Shown: piece after piece, positions 39,484-47,885 of the stretch
How positions within the stretch are numbered: the first letter of the stretch is position 1
Layout: the number at the start of each line of letters is the position of its first letter
Source: Rhodobium orientis
GTDB taxonomy: Bacteria; Pseudomonadota; Alphaproteobacteria; Rhizobiales; Rhodobiaceae
Assembly (NCBI RefSeq): GCF_003258835.1
Contig: NZ_NPEV01000005.1
Span: forward strand, 62,001 to 126,000
Length of the DNA stretch: 64,000 bases
Direction of reading: 5' to 3'
Notes under the pieces: generated by a model
What the model was told of the DNA's origin: nothing
The model's input: the letters and a program-made list of their open reading frames with translations, nothing else
Database searches by the model: none
Translations under genes and position numbers: made by a program

Positions 39484-40377
39484 TCAGACCTTTTCCGTGC
39501 CGAAATTGGCCGAGGGAATGAGGCCGTTCGGCCGCCACAGCAGCACCAGCACGACAACGGCAAGGCCGATCGGCTCCTTGAACTCCTGCAGGCTCTCCGG
39601 GAGGAAGGCCGTGGAATAGATCTCGATGAAGCCGAGCAGGAAGCCGCCGGCAACGGCGCCGGTGAGCGATCCGAGGCCGCCGAGGATGGAGGCGATGAAG
39701 GCCTTCAGCACCGGCACGAAGCCCATCAGCGGGTCGACCGAGGCGCGTTGGGAGACCCACAGCACGGAGGCGACACCTGCAAGCAGCCCGGAGAGCGCGA
39801 AGGCGCCGGCGATGACGGCGTTGGCCCTCACGCCCATCAGGCGGGCGACGGGAAAGTCCTCGGCGGCGGCGCGCATGGCGATGCCCACCGACGTGCGCTT
39901 CAGGAACCAGTTGAGGAAGATCAGCATGACGATGGTCGCGCCGATCGCCGCCAGCTTGTTGACGCCGATGAGGAAGTCGCCGAAGGCGACGCTCTGGGCA
40001 AGGCCTTCCGGCAGCGCCACCGGCTTGGAGCGGGTGGCGATGAGGTTCTGGAACAGGATCTGCAGGATGGTGGCGACGGCAAAGCTGGTGACCAGCATGG
40101 TCGCGCCGGAGGCATTGCGCACGGGCCGGAAGGCGATGCGCTCCATCAGCACGGCGGCAAGGATGGCGGCCAGGATCGCCAGCGGCACGGAGATGACGAA
40201 GGGCACGCCCGCAATGCCGCAATACATCAGCGTGTAGCCGGAAATGGTCATCAGCTCGCCATGGGCGAAGTTGATCATCCCCATGACGGAAAAGACGATG
40301 GCAAGGCCGAGGGCGAGAAGCGCGTATGTGCCGCCGAGCGCCACCGCGTTGACCGTCTGCTGCAGGAACAGTTCCAT
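39484..40377 (-). CDS. livH: LivH-type ABC transporter permease
   Basis: This 297-residue inner-membrane permease of the branched-chain amino acid family starts FLQQTVNAVALGGTYALLAL. It has the motif NFAHGELMTISGY and about eight membrane helices, including VIAGAFALSGLLAGVASVLW, and the GLGSLTGAVAGGF loop that contacts the ATPases. The LivF gene ends four bases upstream. It is part of the locus with the fused LivM-LivG. Confidence 0.94.
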   Translation of the reverse strand: MELFLQQTVNAVALGGTYALLALGLAIVFSVMGMINFAHGELMTISGYTLMYCGIAGVPFVISVPLAILAAILAAVLMERIAFRPVRNASGATMLVTSFAVATILQILFQNLIATRSKPVALPEGLAQSVAFGDFLIGVNKLAAIGATIVMLIFLNWFLKRTSVGIAMRAAAEDFPVARLMGVRANAVIAGAFALSGLLAGVASVLWVSQRASVDPLMGFVPVLKAFIASILGGLGSLTGAVAGGFLLGFIEIYSTAFLPESLQEFKEPIGLAVVVLVLLWRPNGLIPSANFGTEKV

Positions 40378-40381
40378 GGGG

Positions 40382-41095
40382 TCAGTGGGCTCCCAGATAG
40401 GCTTCTTCGACGATGTTGGAGGATTTCAGCTCCTCCGCGGTGCCGGAGGCGACGACGGCGCCGCCGGCGACCAGGTAGCCCCGGTCGATGATGTCCAGCG
40501 ACATGGCGACGTTCTGTTCCACCAAGAGGATGGTGATGCCTTGGGCCCTGAGCTTGGCGATCAGCTCGAAGATCGATTCCACGATCTGCGGCGCAAGGCC
40601 GAGCGAGGGCTCGTCGAGGAGCAGGAGCTTGGGATCGATCATCAGCGCGCGGGCGATCGCCAGCATCTGCTGCTGGCCGCCGGAAAGGGTGCCGGCGAAC
40701 TGGTGCTCGCGCTCCTTCAGGATCGGGAACAGCTCGAAGACCTGGTCGTAGCTGTCGGACAAGGTCGAGGTGTCGGCGCGGCCGTAGGAGCCGAGGCGCA
40801 GGTTCTCCGCGACCGTCAGGCCGGAGAAGACGCGCCGGCCTTCCGGGCAGAGCGTGATGCCGCGGCGCACCAGCATTTCCGTCGGCAGCTTGGTGACGTC
40901 CTTGCCGCGAAAGGAAATCGATCCTTCCGCCGCCGGCACCAGGCTGACGATGGCGTTCAGCGTCGACGACTTGCCGGCGCCGTTGGCGCCGAGGAGGGCG
41001 ACGAGTTCGCCTTCCTCGACGTTGAGCGATACGCCCCTGACCGCTTCGACGGGGCCGTAGCGGACTTTCAGATCGGAGACGGTCAGGAGCGGCAT
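40382..41095 (-). CDS. livF: LivF-type ABC transporter ATPase
   Basis: This 237-residue ATPase has Walker A LLGANGAGKSS, the signature [15 protein letters not shown], Walker [14 protein letters not shown] and the ending EEAYLGA. ATG 41095 (MPLLTVSDLKVRYGPVEAV) is chosen; a GTG-type extension of 19 residues upstream has no similarity. It probably pairs with the LivG half of the fused gene at 42331-44148. Confidence 0.94.
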   Translation of the reverse strand: MPLLTVSDLKVRYGPVEAVRGVSLNVEEGELVALLGANGAGKSSTLNAIVSLVPAAEGSISFRGKDVTKLPTEMLVRRGITLCPEGRRVFSGLTVAENLRLGSYGRADTSTLSDSYDQVFELFPILKEREHQFAGTLSGGQQQMLAIARALMIDPKLLLLDEPSLGLAPQIVESIFELIAKLRAQGITILLVEQNVAMSLDIIDRGYLVAGGAVVASGTAEELKSSNIVEEAYLGAH

Positions 41096-41117
41096 GCCGG
41101 GGACTTTCCGTTGTCGC

Positions 41118-42287
41118 TTATTGCATCCGGGGGGCGGGGATGAGGTCCGCATCCGGCGAGGGCTGGCCGACGAGTTCGCGCTTGCCGTCCTTGACGCGCA
41201 CGAGCGAGACTTCCCGCACCGGCATGCCCATGGTGCCCTTGTAGGTGATCAGGCTGGTCGCGCCCTGGACGTTCTCAAGGTTGGCGATGGCATCGCGCAG
41301 CGCGACGGAATCGGTGGTGCCGGCTTCCTTGACGGCGGCGGCGATGACCTTCACGAGGTCGTAGCCGATGGCGTTGAAGACGGTCTCGGACTTCTTGCCC
41401 ATCTTCTCCTCGTAGAGCTTGTTGAACTTCTCCAGCGGGCTGCCTGCCGTCGGGTGGCCGGCGGTGGAGAAGACGACGCCCTCGGCCGCTTCGCCGAGCG
41501 AGAAGGTGGTGGGCGAATCGATGCCGTCGGAGCCGATCACCTGGGATCTCACGCCGGCGGCGCGGAGCTGCTTGATGAAAGCCGGGAAGTTCGGCTCATA
41601 GGCCGACGTCATGATGACGTCCGGCTGGGGATCGAGCGCCTTGATCTTGGTGACCTCGGCGGAGAAGTCCTGCTGGTCGAGCTTGTAGGTGGCCTTGCCG
41701 AGGATTTTTCCGCCAAGCGCTTCGAAGACGTCGCCGAAATAGAGCGGCAGGGTGGTGTACTGGGTGTCCGGCGAATAGAGCAGGTAGGCGGAGCGGTGGC
41801 CCTGGTCGAAGGCCCATTTGGCCGAGACGGTCGCCTGGACGTTGTCGCCGGGGAAGTTGGCGAACATGTAGTCGCCGCCCATTACCGGCAGCGTCGGCGA
41901 GGAGGCGCAGGTGGAGAAGGCCGGGATCTGGGCGGCACCGGAGATCGAGGCGGCGGCAAATGCCGGATCGGCGTCGCAGGGCAGCACCAGCACGTCGACG
42001 CCGGCATCGACCAGTTCCTGGGTGGCGATCGAGGTCTGGGCGGCGTCGGACCGCACGTCCTTGTCGATGGTCTCGATCTTGATCTTGCCGTCGATGCCGC
42101 CGGCCTCGTTGATCTCGTCGACGGCGATCTTGAAGCCCTCGATGACCGGGCCGTCGAACGGGGCGAGGCTGCCGGTCTGGGCGGTGGCGACGCCGATGGT
42201 CAGCGTGTCATCGGCAGCCGAAGCGGCACCGAACGCGGGCAATGCCAGCGCCGTGCCGAGGATGAGCGGTGTCAGAAACTTCTTCAT
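41118..42287 (-). CDS. Periplasmic binding protein of the Liv-type transporter
   Basis: This 389-residue solute-binding protein of the Leu/Ile/Val (peripla_BP_6) family has a clear Sec signal peptide (KKFLTPLILGTALALPAFGA, cleaved after ASA near residue 24). The mature part starts DDTLTIGVATAQTGSLAPFD. It determines what the transporter takes up. The family also binds amides, urea and aromatic acids, so leucine should not be assumed. It stands between the fused LivM-LivG gene and LivF. Confidence 0.93.
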   Translation of the reverse strand: MKKFLTPLILGTALALPAFGAASAADDTLTIGVATAQTGSLAPFDGPVIEGFKIAVDEINEAGGIDGKIKIETIDKDVRSDAAQTSIATQELVDAGVDVLVLPCDADPAFAAASISGAAQIPAFSTCASSPTLPVMGGDYMFANFPGDNVQATVSAKWAFDQGHRSAYLLYSPDTQYTTLPLYFGDVFEALGGKILGKATYKLDQQDFSAEVTKIKALDPQPDVIMTSAYEPNFPAFIKQLRAAGVRSQVIGSDGIDSPTTFSLGEAAEGVVFSTAGHPTAGSPLEKFNKLYEEKMGKKSETVFNAIGYDLVKVIAAAVKEAGTTDSVALRDAIANLENVQGATSLITYKGTMGMPVREVSLVRVKDGKRELVGQPSPDADLIPAPRMQ

Positions 42288-42330
42288 GTCGGTTCCCTTC
42301 TTTTGGGCGGAGGTGGTGTCTCTTTTCCGG

Positions 42331-44148
42331 TCAGGCCGCGATGTCGTCCTGGCGTTTGCGGCCCAGATAGGCGGTGATCACATCGGGGTTCTTCTGCACG
42401 TCGCCGGGAGCGCCCTCGGCGATGAGCTTGCCCTCGTTGAGGACGACGACGCGGTCGCACAGCCGCACGATCAGCGGCAGGTCGTGGTCGACGACGAGAA
42501 GGCCGAGGCCGAGCGTGTCGCGGAGCTTGCGCAGGGTCTCCATCAGCGCATCGGTCTCTTCGCGGTTCATGCCGGCGGCCGGCTCGTCGAGGAACAGGAA
42601 GTCGGGTTCCAGCGCCAGGGCGCGGGCGATCTCCACCCGGCGCTGGTCGCCATAGGAAAGGGTGTTGGCCTTCGATTCCGCCTTGTCGGCGATGCCCATC
42701 CAGTCGAGGGCGGCGGCGCTTGCGGCTTCCGCCTCGGCGACGCTGCGCTTCGGCCAGGCGTTGAGGGCGGCGGCCAGCACGTTCTGGCGCACGCTCAGGG
42801 TCCGGAACAGGCGGATATTCTGGAAGGTGCGGGCGATGCCGAGGCCGGCGATCCTGTGCGCCGGCATGTCGGTGATGACGGTGTCGCCCTTTGTGACGAC
42901 GCCGCTGGTTGCCGGAAGGACGCCGGAGATGAGGTTGAGGAGCGTCGTCTTGCCGGAGCCGTTCGGACCGATCAGGCCGACGATCTCGCCGGGCGCGAGG
43001 GACAGGGAGACCTTGTCGACGGCGATGAGGCCGGCGAAGCGCTTGGTCACGGTGTCTGCGACAAGGGTGTCCTCGTTCTTCGTCGCCGCCAGTTTTGGCG
43101 CGTCGTCGCCTTCCGGCATCTTTCGTCGGAACAGCCACGGCAGCAGCCGTTCGTCCCATTCGTCGAGGCCGGCAAGGCCGTCAGAGCGGCGGAACATGAC
43201 GAGGAGGATGATGAGGCCGATGCCGATCTGGGTGGTGCCGAAGACCTCCGGGAGCTGGTAGCCGAAGAGGTCGATGCCGCCTTCCAGTCGCCGCAGGATC
43301 TCCGAGACCAGCGTAATGGAGACGGCGCCAACGACGGCTCCGGTCATCGTCGTCATGCCGCCGACGATGAGCATGGCGAGCAGCGCGAAGGTGTCGTGGA
43401 AATAGAATTTCTTCGGCGAGAAGGCGCCGAGGAAGTGCCCGAGCGCGACGCCGGCGAGCGCGACGAGGCCGGCGCTGAGCACCCAGGCGAGCATCCGCTC
43501 GTGCTTGACGCCGATGCCGTTTGCCTTGGCCGCGATCAGGTCCTCGCGGGCGGCCCTCAGCTTCAGGCCGGGTACGGAATCCCGGAACAGGCGGACGATG
43601 ACGAGGGCGACGGCGCAGACGGCGGCGGCGACCCAGATGTCGGTCTCGCGCGGCACGCCGAAGAAGGACTGGCTGCCGCGGGTGATGTCGCGGGCGCCGA
43701 TGATGACGCCGTGGACGATGATGAGGAGAGCAAGCGTCGCGATGGTTGCCGCCGCGCCTTCGAGCCGGGCGATGACCAGGCCGGCGACATAAGCGACGAG
43801 CATGGAGAAGGCGATGGCGACGAGTAGGGCCAGCACGAAATCGAGGTGGATGGCGGCGAGGACCGGCGGCAGGTTCGGCAGCGTCATGTTCTTCATGGCC
43901 ACCGGCAGCGACAGGATCGCCGAGGTGTAGGCCGCAATGCCCATGAAGGAGAGGTGACCGAAGCTGAGAATGCCGGAATTGCCGCAGTAGAGCCCCATGC
44001 CGGCAACAGCGGCCAGGTTGATGAAGAAGACGATCAGGGTGCGCTCGACGCCGCCGCCGACATTGGCGCCGACCATTGCGGCCGCGATCACCAGGAGGAC
44101 CGGCACGAGAACGGCGATCGCCAGAAAGCGCCAGGGGAGTACCGTCAT
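42331..44148 (-). CDS. Fused LivM permease - LivG ATPase
   Basis: This single 605-residue polypeptide combines two subunits that are usually separate. Residues 1 to about 340 are a LivM-type permease with about nine membrane helices and the motif SFGHLSFMGIAAYTSAI. A linker with EWDERLLPWLFRRKMPEG follows. Residues about 365-605 are a LivG-type ATPase with Walker A LIGPNGSGKTTLLNLISG, the signature LSYGDQRRVEIARALA, Walker B LFLDEPAAGMN and the end ITAYLGRKR. It is the first gene of the operon and is divergent from rpiR across 212 bases. The fusion fixes permease and ATPase in equal amounts. Confidence 0.94.
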   Translation of the reverse strand: MTVLPWRFLAIAVLVPVLLVIAAAMVGANVGGGVERTLIVFFINLAAVAGMGLYCGNSGILSFGHLSFMGIAAYTSAILSLPVAMKNMTLPNLPPVLAAIHLDFVLALLVAIAFSMLVAYVAGLVIARLEGAAATIATLALLIIVHGVIIGARDITRGSQSFFGVPRETDIWVAAAVCAVALVIVRLFRDSVPGLKLRAAREDLIAAKANGIGVKHERMLAWVLSAGLVALAGVALGHFLGAFSPKKFYFHDTFALLAMLIVGGMTTMTGAVVGAVSITLVSEILRRLEGGIDLFGYQLPEVFGTTQIGIGLIILLVMFRRSDGLAGLDEWDERLLPWLFRRKMPEGDDAPKLAATKNEDTLVADTVTKRFAGLIAVDKVSLSLAPGEIVGLIGPNGSGKTTLLNLISGVLPATSGVVTKGDTVITDMPAHRIAGLGIARTFQNIRLFRTLSVRQNVLAAALNAWPKRSVAEAEAASAAALDWMGIADKAESKANTLSYGDQRRVEIARALALEPDFLFLDEPAAGMNREETDALMETLRKLRDTLGLGLLVVDHDLPLIVRLCDRVVVLNEGKLIAEGAPGDVQKNPDVITAYLGRKRQDDIAA

Positions 44149-44241
44149 GCCACCATCTCGTTGGCCATCATCTCTTGGGCTCGCCGTTTCGCCTGGGAGG
44201 GGGCGTCAGACCGCCGGAATTACCGTCACATTTCAGCAAAA

Positions 44242-44291
44242 GGAAAATTTCAAAGTCAATAGTTTAGTGCGCATTGACAAAAAATTTTCAT
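44242..44291. promoter_or_regulatory. AT-rich inverted half-sites between livMG and rpiR (possible operator)
   Basis: GGAAAATTT (44242-44250) and AAATTTTC (44282-44289) are inverted copies about 30 bases apart, in a strongly AT-rich stretch within GC-rich DNA. RpiR-family regulators bind such palindromes near their own gene. The assignment is inference from position. Confidence 0.4.
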
Positions 44292-44301
44292 TTTCAATAA
44301 T
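44274..44301 (+). promoter_or_regulatory. Strong sigma-70 promoter for rpiR
   Basis: A perfect TTGACA (44274-44279) and AATAAT (44296-44301, 5 of 6 to TATAAT) are separated by 16 bases. They lie about 60 bases before the rpiR ATG and overlap the putative operator half-site AAATTTTC, which would suit repression. Confidence 0.65.
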
Positions 44302-44360
44302 GCAATGCGGCGGTGCGAAACGCTTAAAAACACGATGAAAAACGGCATCGGGGAGGGTAG

Positions 44361-45245
44361 ATGTTGGTGAGTGTGCGCGGCAGGATCGAGGAAATGGTCC
44401 CCGAATTGACCTCCAGCGAGCGGAAGGTGGCAACCGTCATTCTGGCGGATTATCCGTTCGCCGGGCTGCAGACCATCCAGGAACTCGCCGACCGCGCAAA
44501 GGTCTCCGCGCCGTCGATCACGCGCTTCGTCGCCAAGCTCGGCTACCATGGCTACCAGGCGTTCCAGCGCGGGCTGATCGCGGAGCTGAAGGAAAGCCAC
44601 CGCTCGCCGGTCGATCTGAAACCGGAGGAAAACCCGGCGACGCCGGACCGGTTCCTCGCCGACTATGCCGATCGCCTGGCAACTCTCATCAAGGACATGG
44701 CGGCCGCGATCCCGCAGCAGCAGTTCGACGCCGTCTGCGACCTCATCGCCGACCCGTCCCGCAACATCTTCCTCATCGGCGGGCGCATCTCCGACACCAT
44801 CGCGCGGATGCTCTCCATGCATCTCAGGCAGATCCGCGGGCGCATCCACCACCTGCCGCTCGACCCGGAAATCTGGCCCGACTACGTCCTGCGCATCCGA
44901 CGCCAGGACGTCTTCATCCTTTTCGACTTCCGCCGCTACCAGCCGAGCCTGACCGAGCTTGCCCGGCTCGTCTCGGAGCGCCGCCAGGCGCAGGTTGTCG
45001 TCGTCACCGACAAATGGCTGGCGCCGGCCTCGCGCCATGCCGGCCATGTGCTCGTCGTGCCGACGGAGACCGGCACCGCCTGGGACGGCCAGGCCGCCGC
45101 CGTCACGCTGATCGAGGCGATGATCGTCGCGATCTCGGAGCGCGACTGGGAGGCGACGCGCAAACGCATCGAACAATGGGACGACGCCCGCATCACGCTC
45201 GGGCCGCCCGGACCGGACATGGACATTGAGGAGATTGATCCGTGA
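44361..45245 (+). CDS. RpiR-family transcriptional regulator (HTH + SIS domain)
   Basis: This 294-residue regulator has an N-terminal HTH_6 domain (about 1-75: LTSSERKVATVILADYPFAG, then VSAPSITRFVAKLGYHGYQAF) and a C-terminal SIS sugar-phosphate-isomerase fold (about 115-250, FLIGGRISDTIARML). RpiR proteins usually sense phosphorylated sugars or other metabolites; this one sits in an amine/amino acid locus. ATG 44361 lies behind GGGAGGG. Its stop overlaps the start of the GS-like gene by four bases (GTGA), so regulator and enzymes are co-translated. It probably controls the divergent Liv operon as well. Confidence 0.92.
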   Translation: MLVSVRGRIEEMVPELTSSERKVATVILADYPFAGLQTIQELADRAKVSAPSITRFVAKLGYHGYQAFQRGLIAELKESHRSPVDLKPEENPATPDRFLADYADRLATLIKDMAAAIPQQQFDAVCDLIADPSRNIFLIGGRISDTIARMLSMHLRQIRGRIHHLPLDPEIWPDYVLRIRRQDVFILFDFRRYQPSLTELARLVSERRQAQVVVVTDKWLAPASRHAGHVLVVPTETGTAWDGQAAAVTLIEAMIVAISERDWEATRKRIEQWDDARITLGPPGPDMDIEEIDP

Positions 45246-46555
45246 AGCAGGAATCCCTGGTTTTTCTGTGCACCAGCGACATCGCCGGCAAGGTGCGCGG
45301 CAAGGCGTTTCCCGAAAGCGATTTCGAAAAGCGCCTGAAGCGCGGCATCGGCTGGACGCCGACCAATGTGCAGATCACCTGCTTCGATGCGATCGCCGAC
45401 AGCCCCTATGGCGCGCTCGGCGACCTCGTCATGATCCCGGATCCCGACACCATGGTGGTCGCCGACTATATGGACGAGCGCCCTCCGGAGCGGTTCGTCC
45501 TCGGCGATATCCGCGAGACGACCGGCGATGCCTGGGAGTGCTGCACCCGCTCGATCCTGAAGGGGGCGCTGGAGCGGCTGGAGCGGGTCGCCGGCGTCTC
45601 GCTGGTCTCGGCCTTCGAGCACGAGTTCCACTTCAAGGGCGGCAACTGCCCGCTCGGCTCCGCCTACAGCGCCTCCGGCTTTCGCGCCGAACGGGACTTT
45701 GCCGAGGCGTTGACGGCGGCGATGCGCACGGCGCATCTGGGGCCGGACACCATCATGAAGGAATATGGCGTCGACCAGTATGAGGTGACCATGAAGCCGG
45801 CGGCCGGCATCTCCGGGGCCGACCATGCCGTGATCCTGCGCGAACTGGTGCGGATCACCGCCGACCGCGTCGGCCGGCAGGCGAGCTTCACGCCGCTGCG
45901 CGATCCGGCCGGCGTCGGCAACGGCGTGCACATCCATATGAGCATGCGCCACGCGGACGGCACACCCGCCACCTACGATCCCGACGGCCCGCACGGGCTG
46001 TCCAAGGTCGCCGGCCAGTTCGTCGCCGGCGTGCTCGCCTATCTCGACCGCATCGTCGCCATCACCGCGCCGAGCGTCATCTCCTACACGCGGCTGACGC
46101 CGCACCGCTGGAGCGCGGCCTTCAACAATCTCGGCTATCGCGACCGCGAGGCCTCGGTGCGCATCTGCCCGGTCTCCGGCATGAGCGATATCGCGGTTGC
46201 CGAGCAGTTCAATTTCGAGTTCCGGGCGGGCGACGCGGCGGCAAGCCCCTATCTGGCGCTGGCCGCCATCGTCCATGCCGGCGTCCAGGGCATCGAGGAG
46301 GGGCTGACGCCCCCGGCGGCCACCGAAGAGGACCTCTCTCTGCTGTCGACGGAAGAGCTCAACAAGCGTGGATTCATACGCTTGCCGCAATCTCTTGAAG
46401 AAGCACTTGAGCGTTTTTCCGGCGATGAGACAGTGACCGGCTGGTTCCCGGGTCGGTTCGCCGAGGTCTACGCCAAGCACAAGAAGGGCGAAATCGACTA
46501 CCTCAAGGGCCGCAAGGAGGGCGACGTCTGCGCCGCCTATGAGGAAGTCTACTGA
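45242..46555 (+). CDS. Glutamine-synthetase-family ligase (probable gamma-glutamyl-amide synthetase)
   Basis: This 437-residue protein has the GS fold with the conserved positions FEHEFHF, VDQYEVTMKPA, GNGVHIHMSM, RLTPHRWSAAF and EFRAGDAAASPYLALAAI. It lacks the adenylylation loop of true GlnA and has DREASVRIC where GlnA has NRSASCRIP. Such GS-like enzymes (PuuA, IpuC, GlnA3 types) link glutamate to amines. The N-terminus DIAGKVRGKAFP has the RGK motif of that group. GTG 45242 overlaps the rpiR stop. The acceptor substrate is unknown. The aminotransferase gene follows after one base. Confidence 0.88.
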   Translation: MKQESLVFLCTSDIAGKVRGKAFPESDFEKRLKRGIGWTPTNVQITCFDAIADSPYGALGDLVMIPDPDTMVVADYMDERPPERFVLGDIRETTGDAWECCTRSILKGALERLERVAGVSLVSAFEHEFHFKGGNCPLGSAYSASGFRAERDFAEALTAAMRTAHLGPDTIMKEYGVDQYEVTMKPAAGISGADHAVILRELVRITADRVGRQASFTPLRDPAGVGNGVHIHMSMRHADGTPATYDPDGPHGLSKVAGQFVAGVLAYLDRIVAITAPSVISYTRLTPHRWSAAFNNLGYRDREASVRICPVSGMSDIAVAEQFNFEFRAGDAAASPYLALAAIVHAGVQGIEEGLTPPAATEEDLSLLSTEELNKRGFIRLPQSLEEALERFSGDETVTGWFPGRFAEVYAKHKKGEIDYLKGRKEGDVCAAYEEVY

Positions 46556-46556
46556 T

Positions 46557-47876
46557 ATGTCTTTTCCGCTCTACGAAAAAGACCAGAAAACGCTCTCCAA
46601 GCTGCAGAACCTGCGTTTCTTTCCGCTTGCCGTGACCGGCGGCAAGGGGTCTTACGTGACGGCCGAGGACGGCCGCAAGCTGCTCGACCTTTCCGCCTCC
46701 TGGGGCGCGGCGAGCCTGGGGCACGGCCATCCGGCCTATGTGGCAGCCATCACCGCGGCGGCGTCCAACCCGGCCGGCGCCAGCATCCTGTCGGCGGCGA
46801 GCGCGCCGGCGATCCGGCTCGGCGAGCGCCTGCTTGCCCTGACGGCGGGTGCGGGCGAGCGCCGGGTCTGGCTCGGCCATTCCGGGTCCGACGCCAACGA
46901 GACCGTGGCGCGCGCCGTCGTCGCCGCCACCGGCCGCAGGCGACTGATGTCGTTCACGGGGGCCTATCACGGCGGCACGGCCGGCTCCATGGCGGTCTCC
47001 GGCCATTCGGCGCAGGAAGGGTCCGACAAGGCGGATGGCCTGACGCTGGTGCCGTTTCCCGATCCCTACCGGCCATTCGCCGACGATCCGAGCGGTGCGG
47101 CGCTCCTCGACCAGATCGAGGAGTTGCTAGCCGGCCCCTGTCCCGGTGAGGAGACGGCGGCCTTCTTCATCGAGCCGATCCAGTCGGACGGCGGGCTGAT
47201 CGTGCCGCCGCCGGGCTTCTTCAAGCGGCTCGCGGAGATCTGTGCGCGCTACGGCATCCTGACCGTCAGCGACGAGGTCAAGGTCGGCATGGGCCGGACC
47301 GGGCGGCTGCACTGCTACATGCATGAAGACTTCACGCCCGACATCGTCGTCTGCGGCAAGGGTCTCGGCGGCGGCGTGCCGATTTCCGCGGTCATCGGGC
47401 CCGCAAGAATCCTCGACTTCGCCGTCTGCTTTTCCATGCAGACCCTGCACGGCAACGCCATTTGCTGCGGCGCGGCCCATGCGGTGCTCGACACCATCGA
47501 GAACGAGAAGCTGATCGACAACGCCGCCACCATTGGCGCGCGTCTCTTGTCCTCGCTGGAAGCCTTGAAAGAAAAACACGCCGAGATCGGCGAGGTGCGG
47601 GGACGGGGGCTTGCTATCGGCGTCGAACTCGTCACCGACCGGGCGACCAAGGAACCGGCGAAAGAGCTTGCCGCCAAGGTCGTCTACCGCGCCTTCGAGC
47701 TCGGCCTCGTCGTCTACTATGTGGGCATGAACTCCAACGTCCTGGAGCTGACGCCGCCGCTGACGCTGTCGGCGGCGGAGGCCGACGAGGCGGTCGCAAT
47801 CATTTCGCAAGCCATTTCGGATGCCGCGGCCGGACGGGTAGACGACGCCAAGCTGAAAGGCTTCGAAGGCTGGTAA
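46557..47876 (+). CDS. Class III PLP-dependent aminotransferase
   Basis: This 439-residue omega-amino-acid:pyruvate/GABA-type aminotransferase has GSDANETVARAV, GAYHGGTAGSMA, the Asp in TVSDEVKVGMGRTG and the PLP lysine in VVCGKGLGGGVPIS. ATG 46557 directly follows the GS-like stop (one base between). The frame extends six codons further upstream, but that would overlap. It most likely transaminates the amine or omega-amino acid handled by the GS-like ligase. The substrate is not determinable from sequence. The convergent AraC gene ends nine bases further on. Confidence 0.92.
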   Translation: MSFPLYEKDQKTLSKLQNLRFFPLAVTGGKGSYVTAEDGRKLLDLSASWGAASLGHGHPAYVAAITAAASNPAGASILSAASAPAIRLGERLLALTAGAGERRVWLGHSGSDANETVARAVVAATGRRRLMSFTGAYHGGTAGSMAVSGHSAQEGSDKADGLTLVPFPDPYRPFADDPSGAALLDQIEELLAGPCPGEETAAFFIEPIQSDGGLIVPPPGFFKRLAEICARYGILTVSDEVKVGMGRTGRLHCYMHEDFTPDIVVCGKGLGGGVPISAVIGPARILDFAVCFSMQTLHGNAICCGAAHAVLDTIENEKLIDNAATIGARLLSSLEALKEKHAEIGEVRGRGLAIGVELVTDRATKEPAKELAAKVVYRAFELGLVVYYVGMNSNVLELTPPLTLSAAEADEAVAIISQAISDAAAGRVDDAKLKGFEGW

Positions 47877-47885
47877 GCCGGTCCT

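Noticed and set aside
38692-40491. 599-codon plus-strand open frame opposite the formylglutamate-amidohydrolase and livH genes
   Set aside because: Motif-containing genes are on the minus strand. The plus frame is low-complexity (Gly, Asp, Glu, Arg) and is a shadow.
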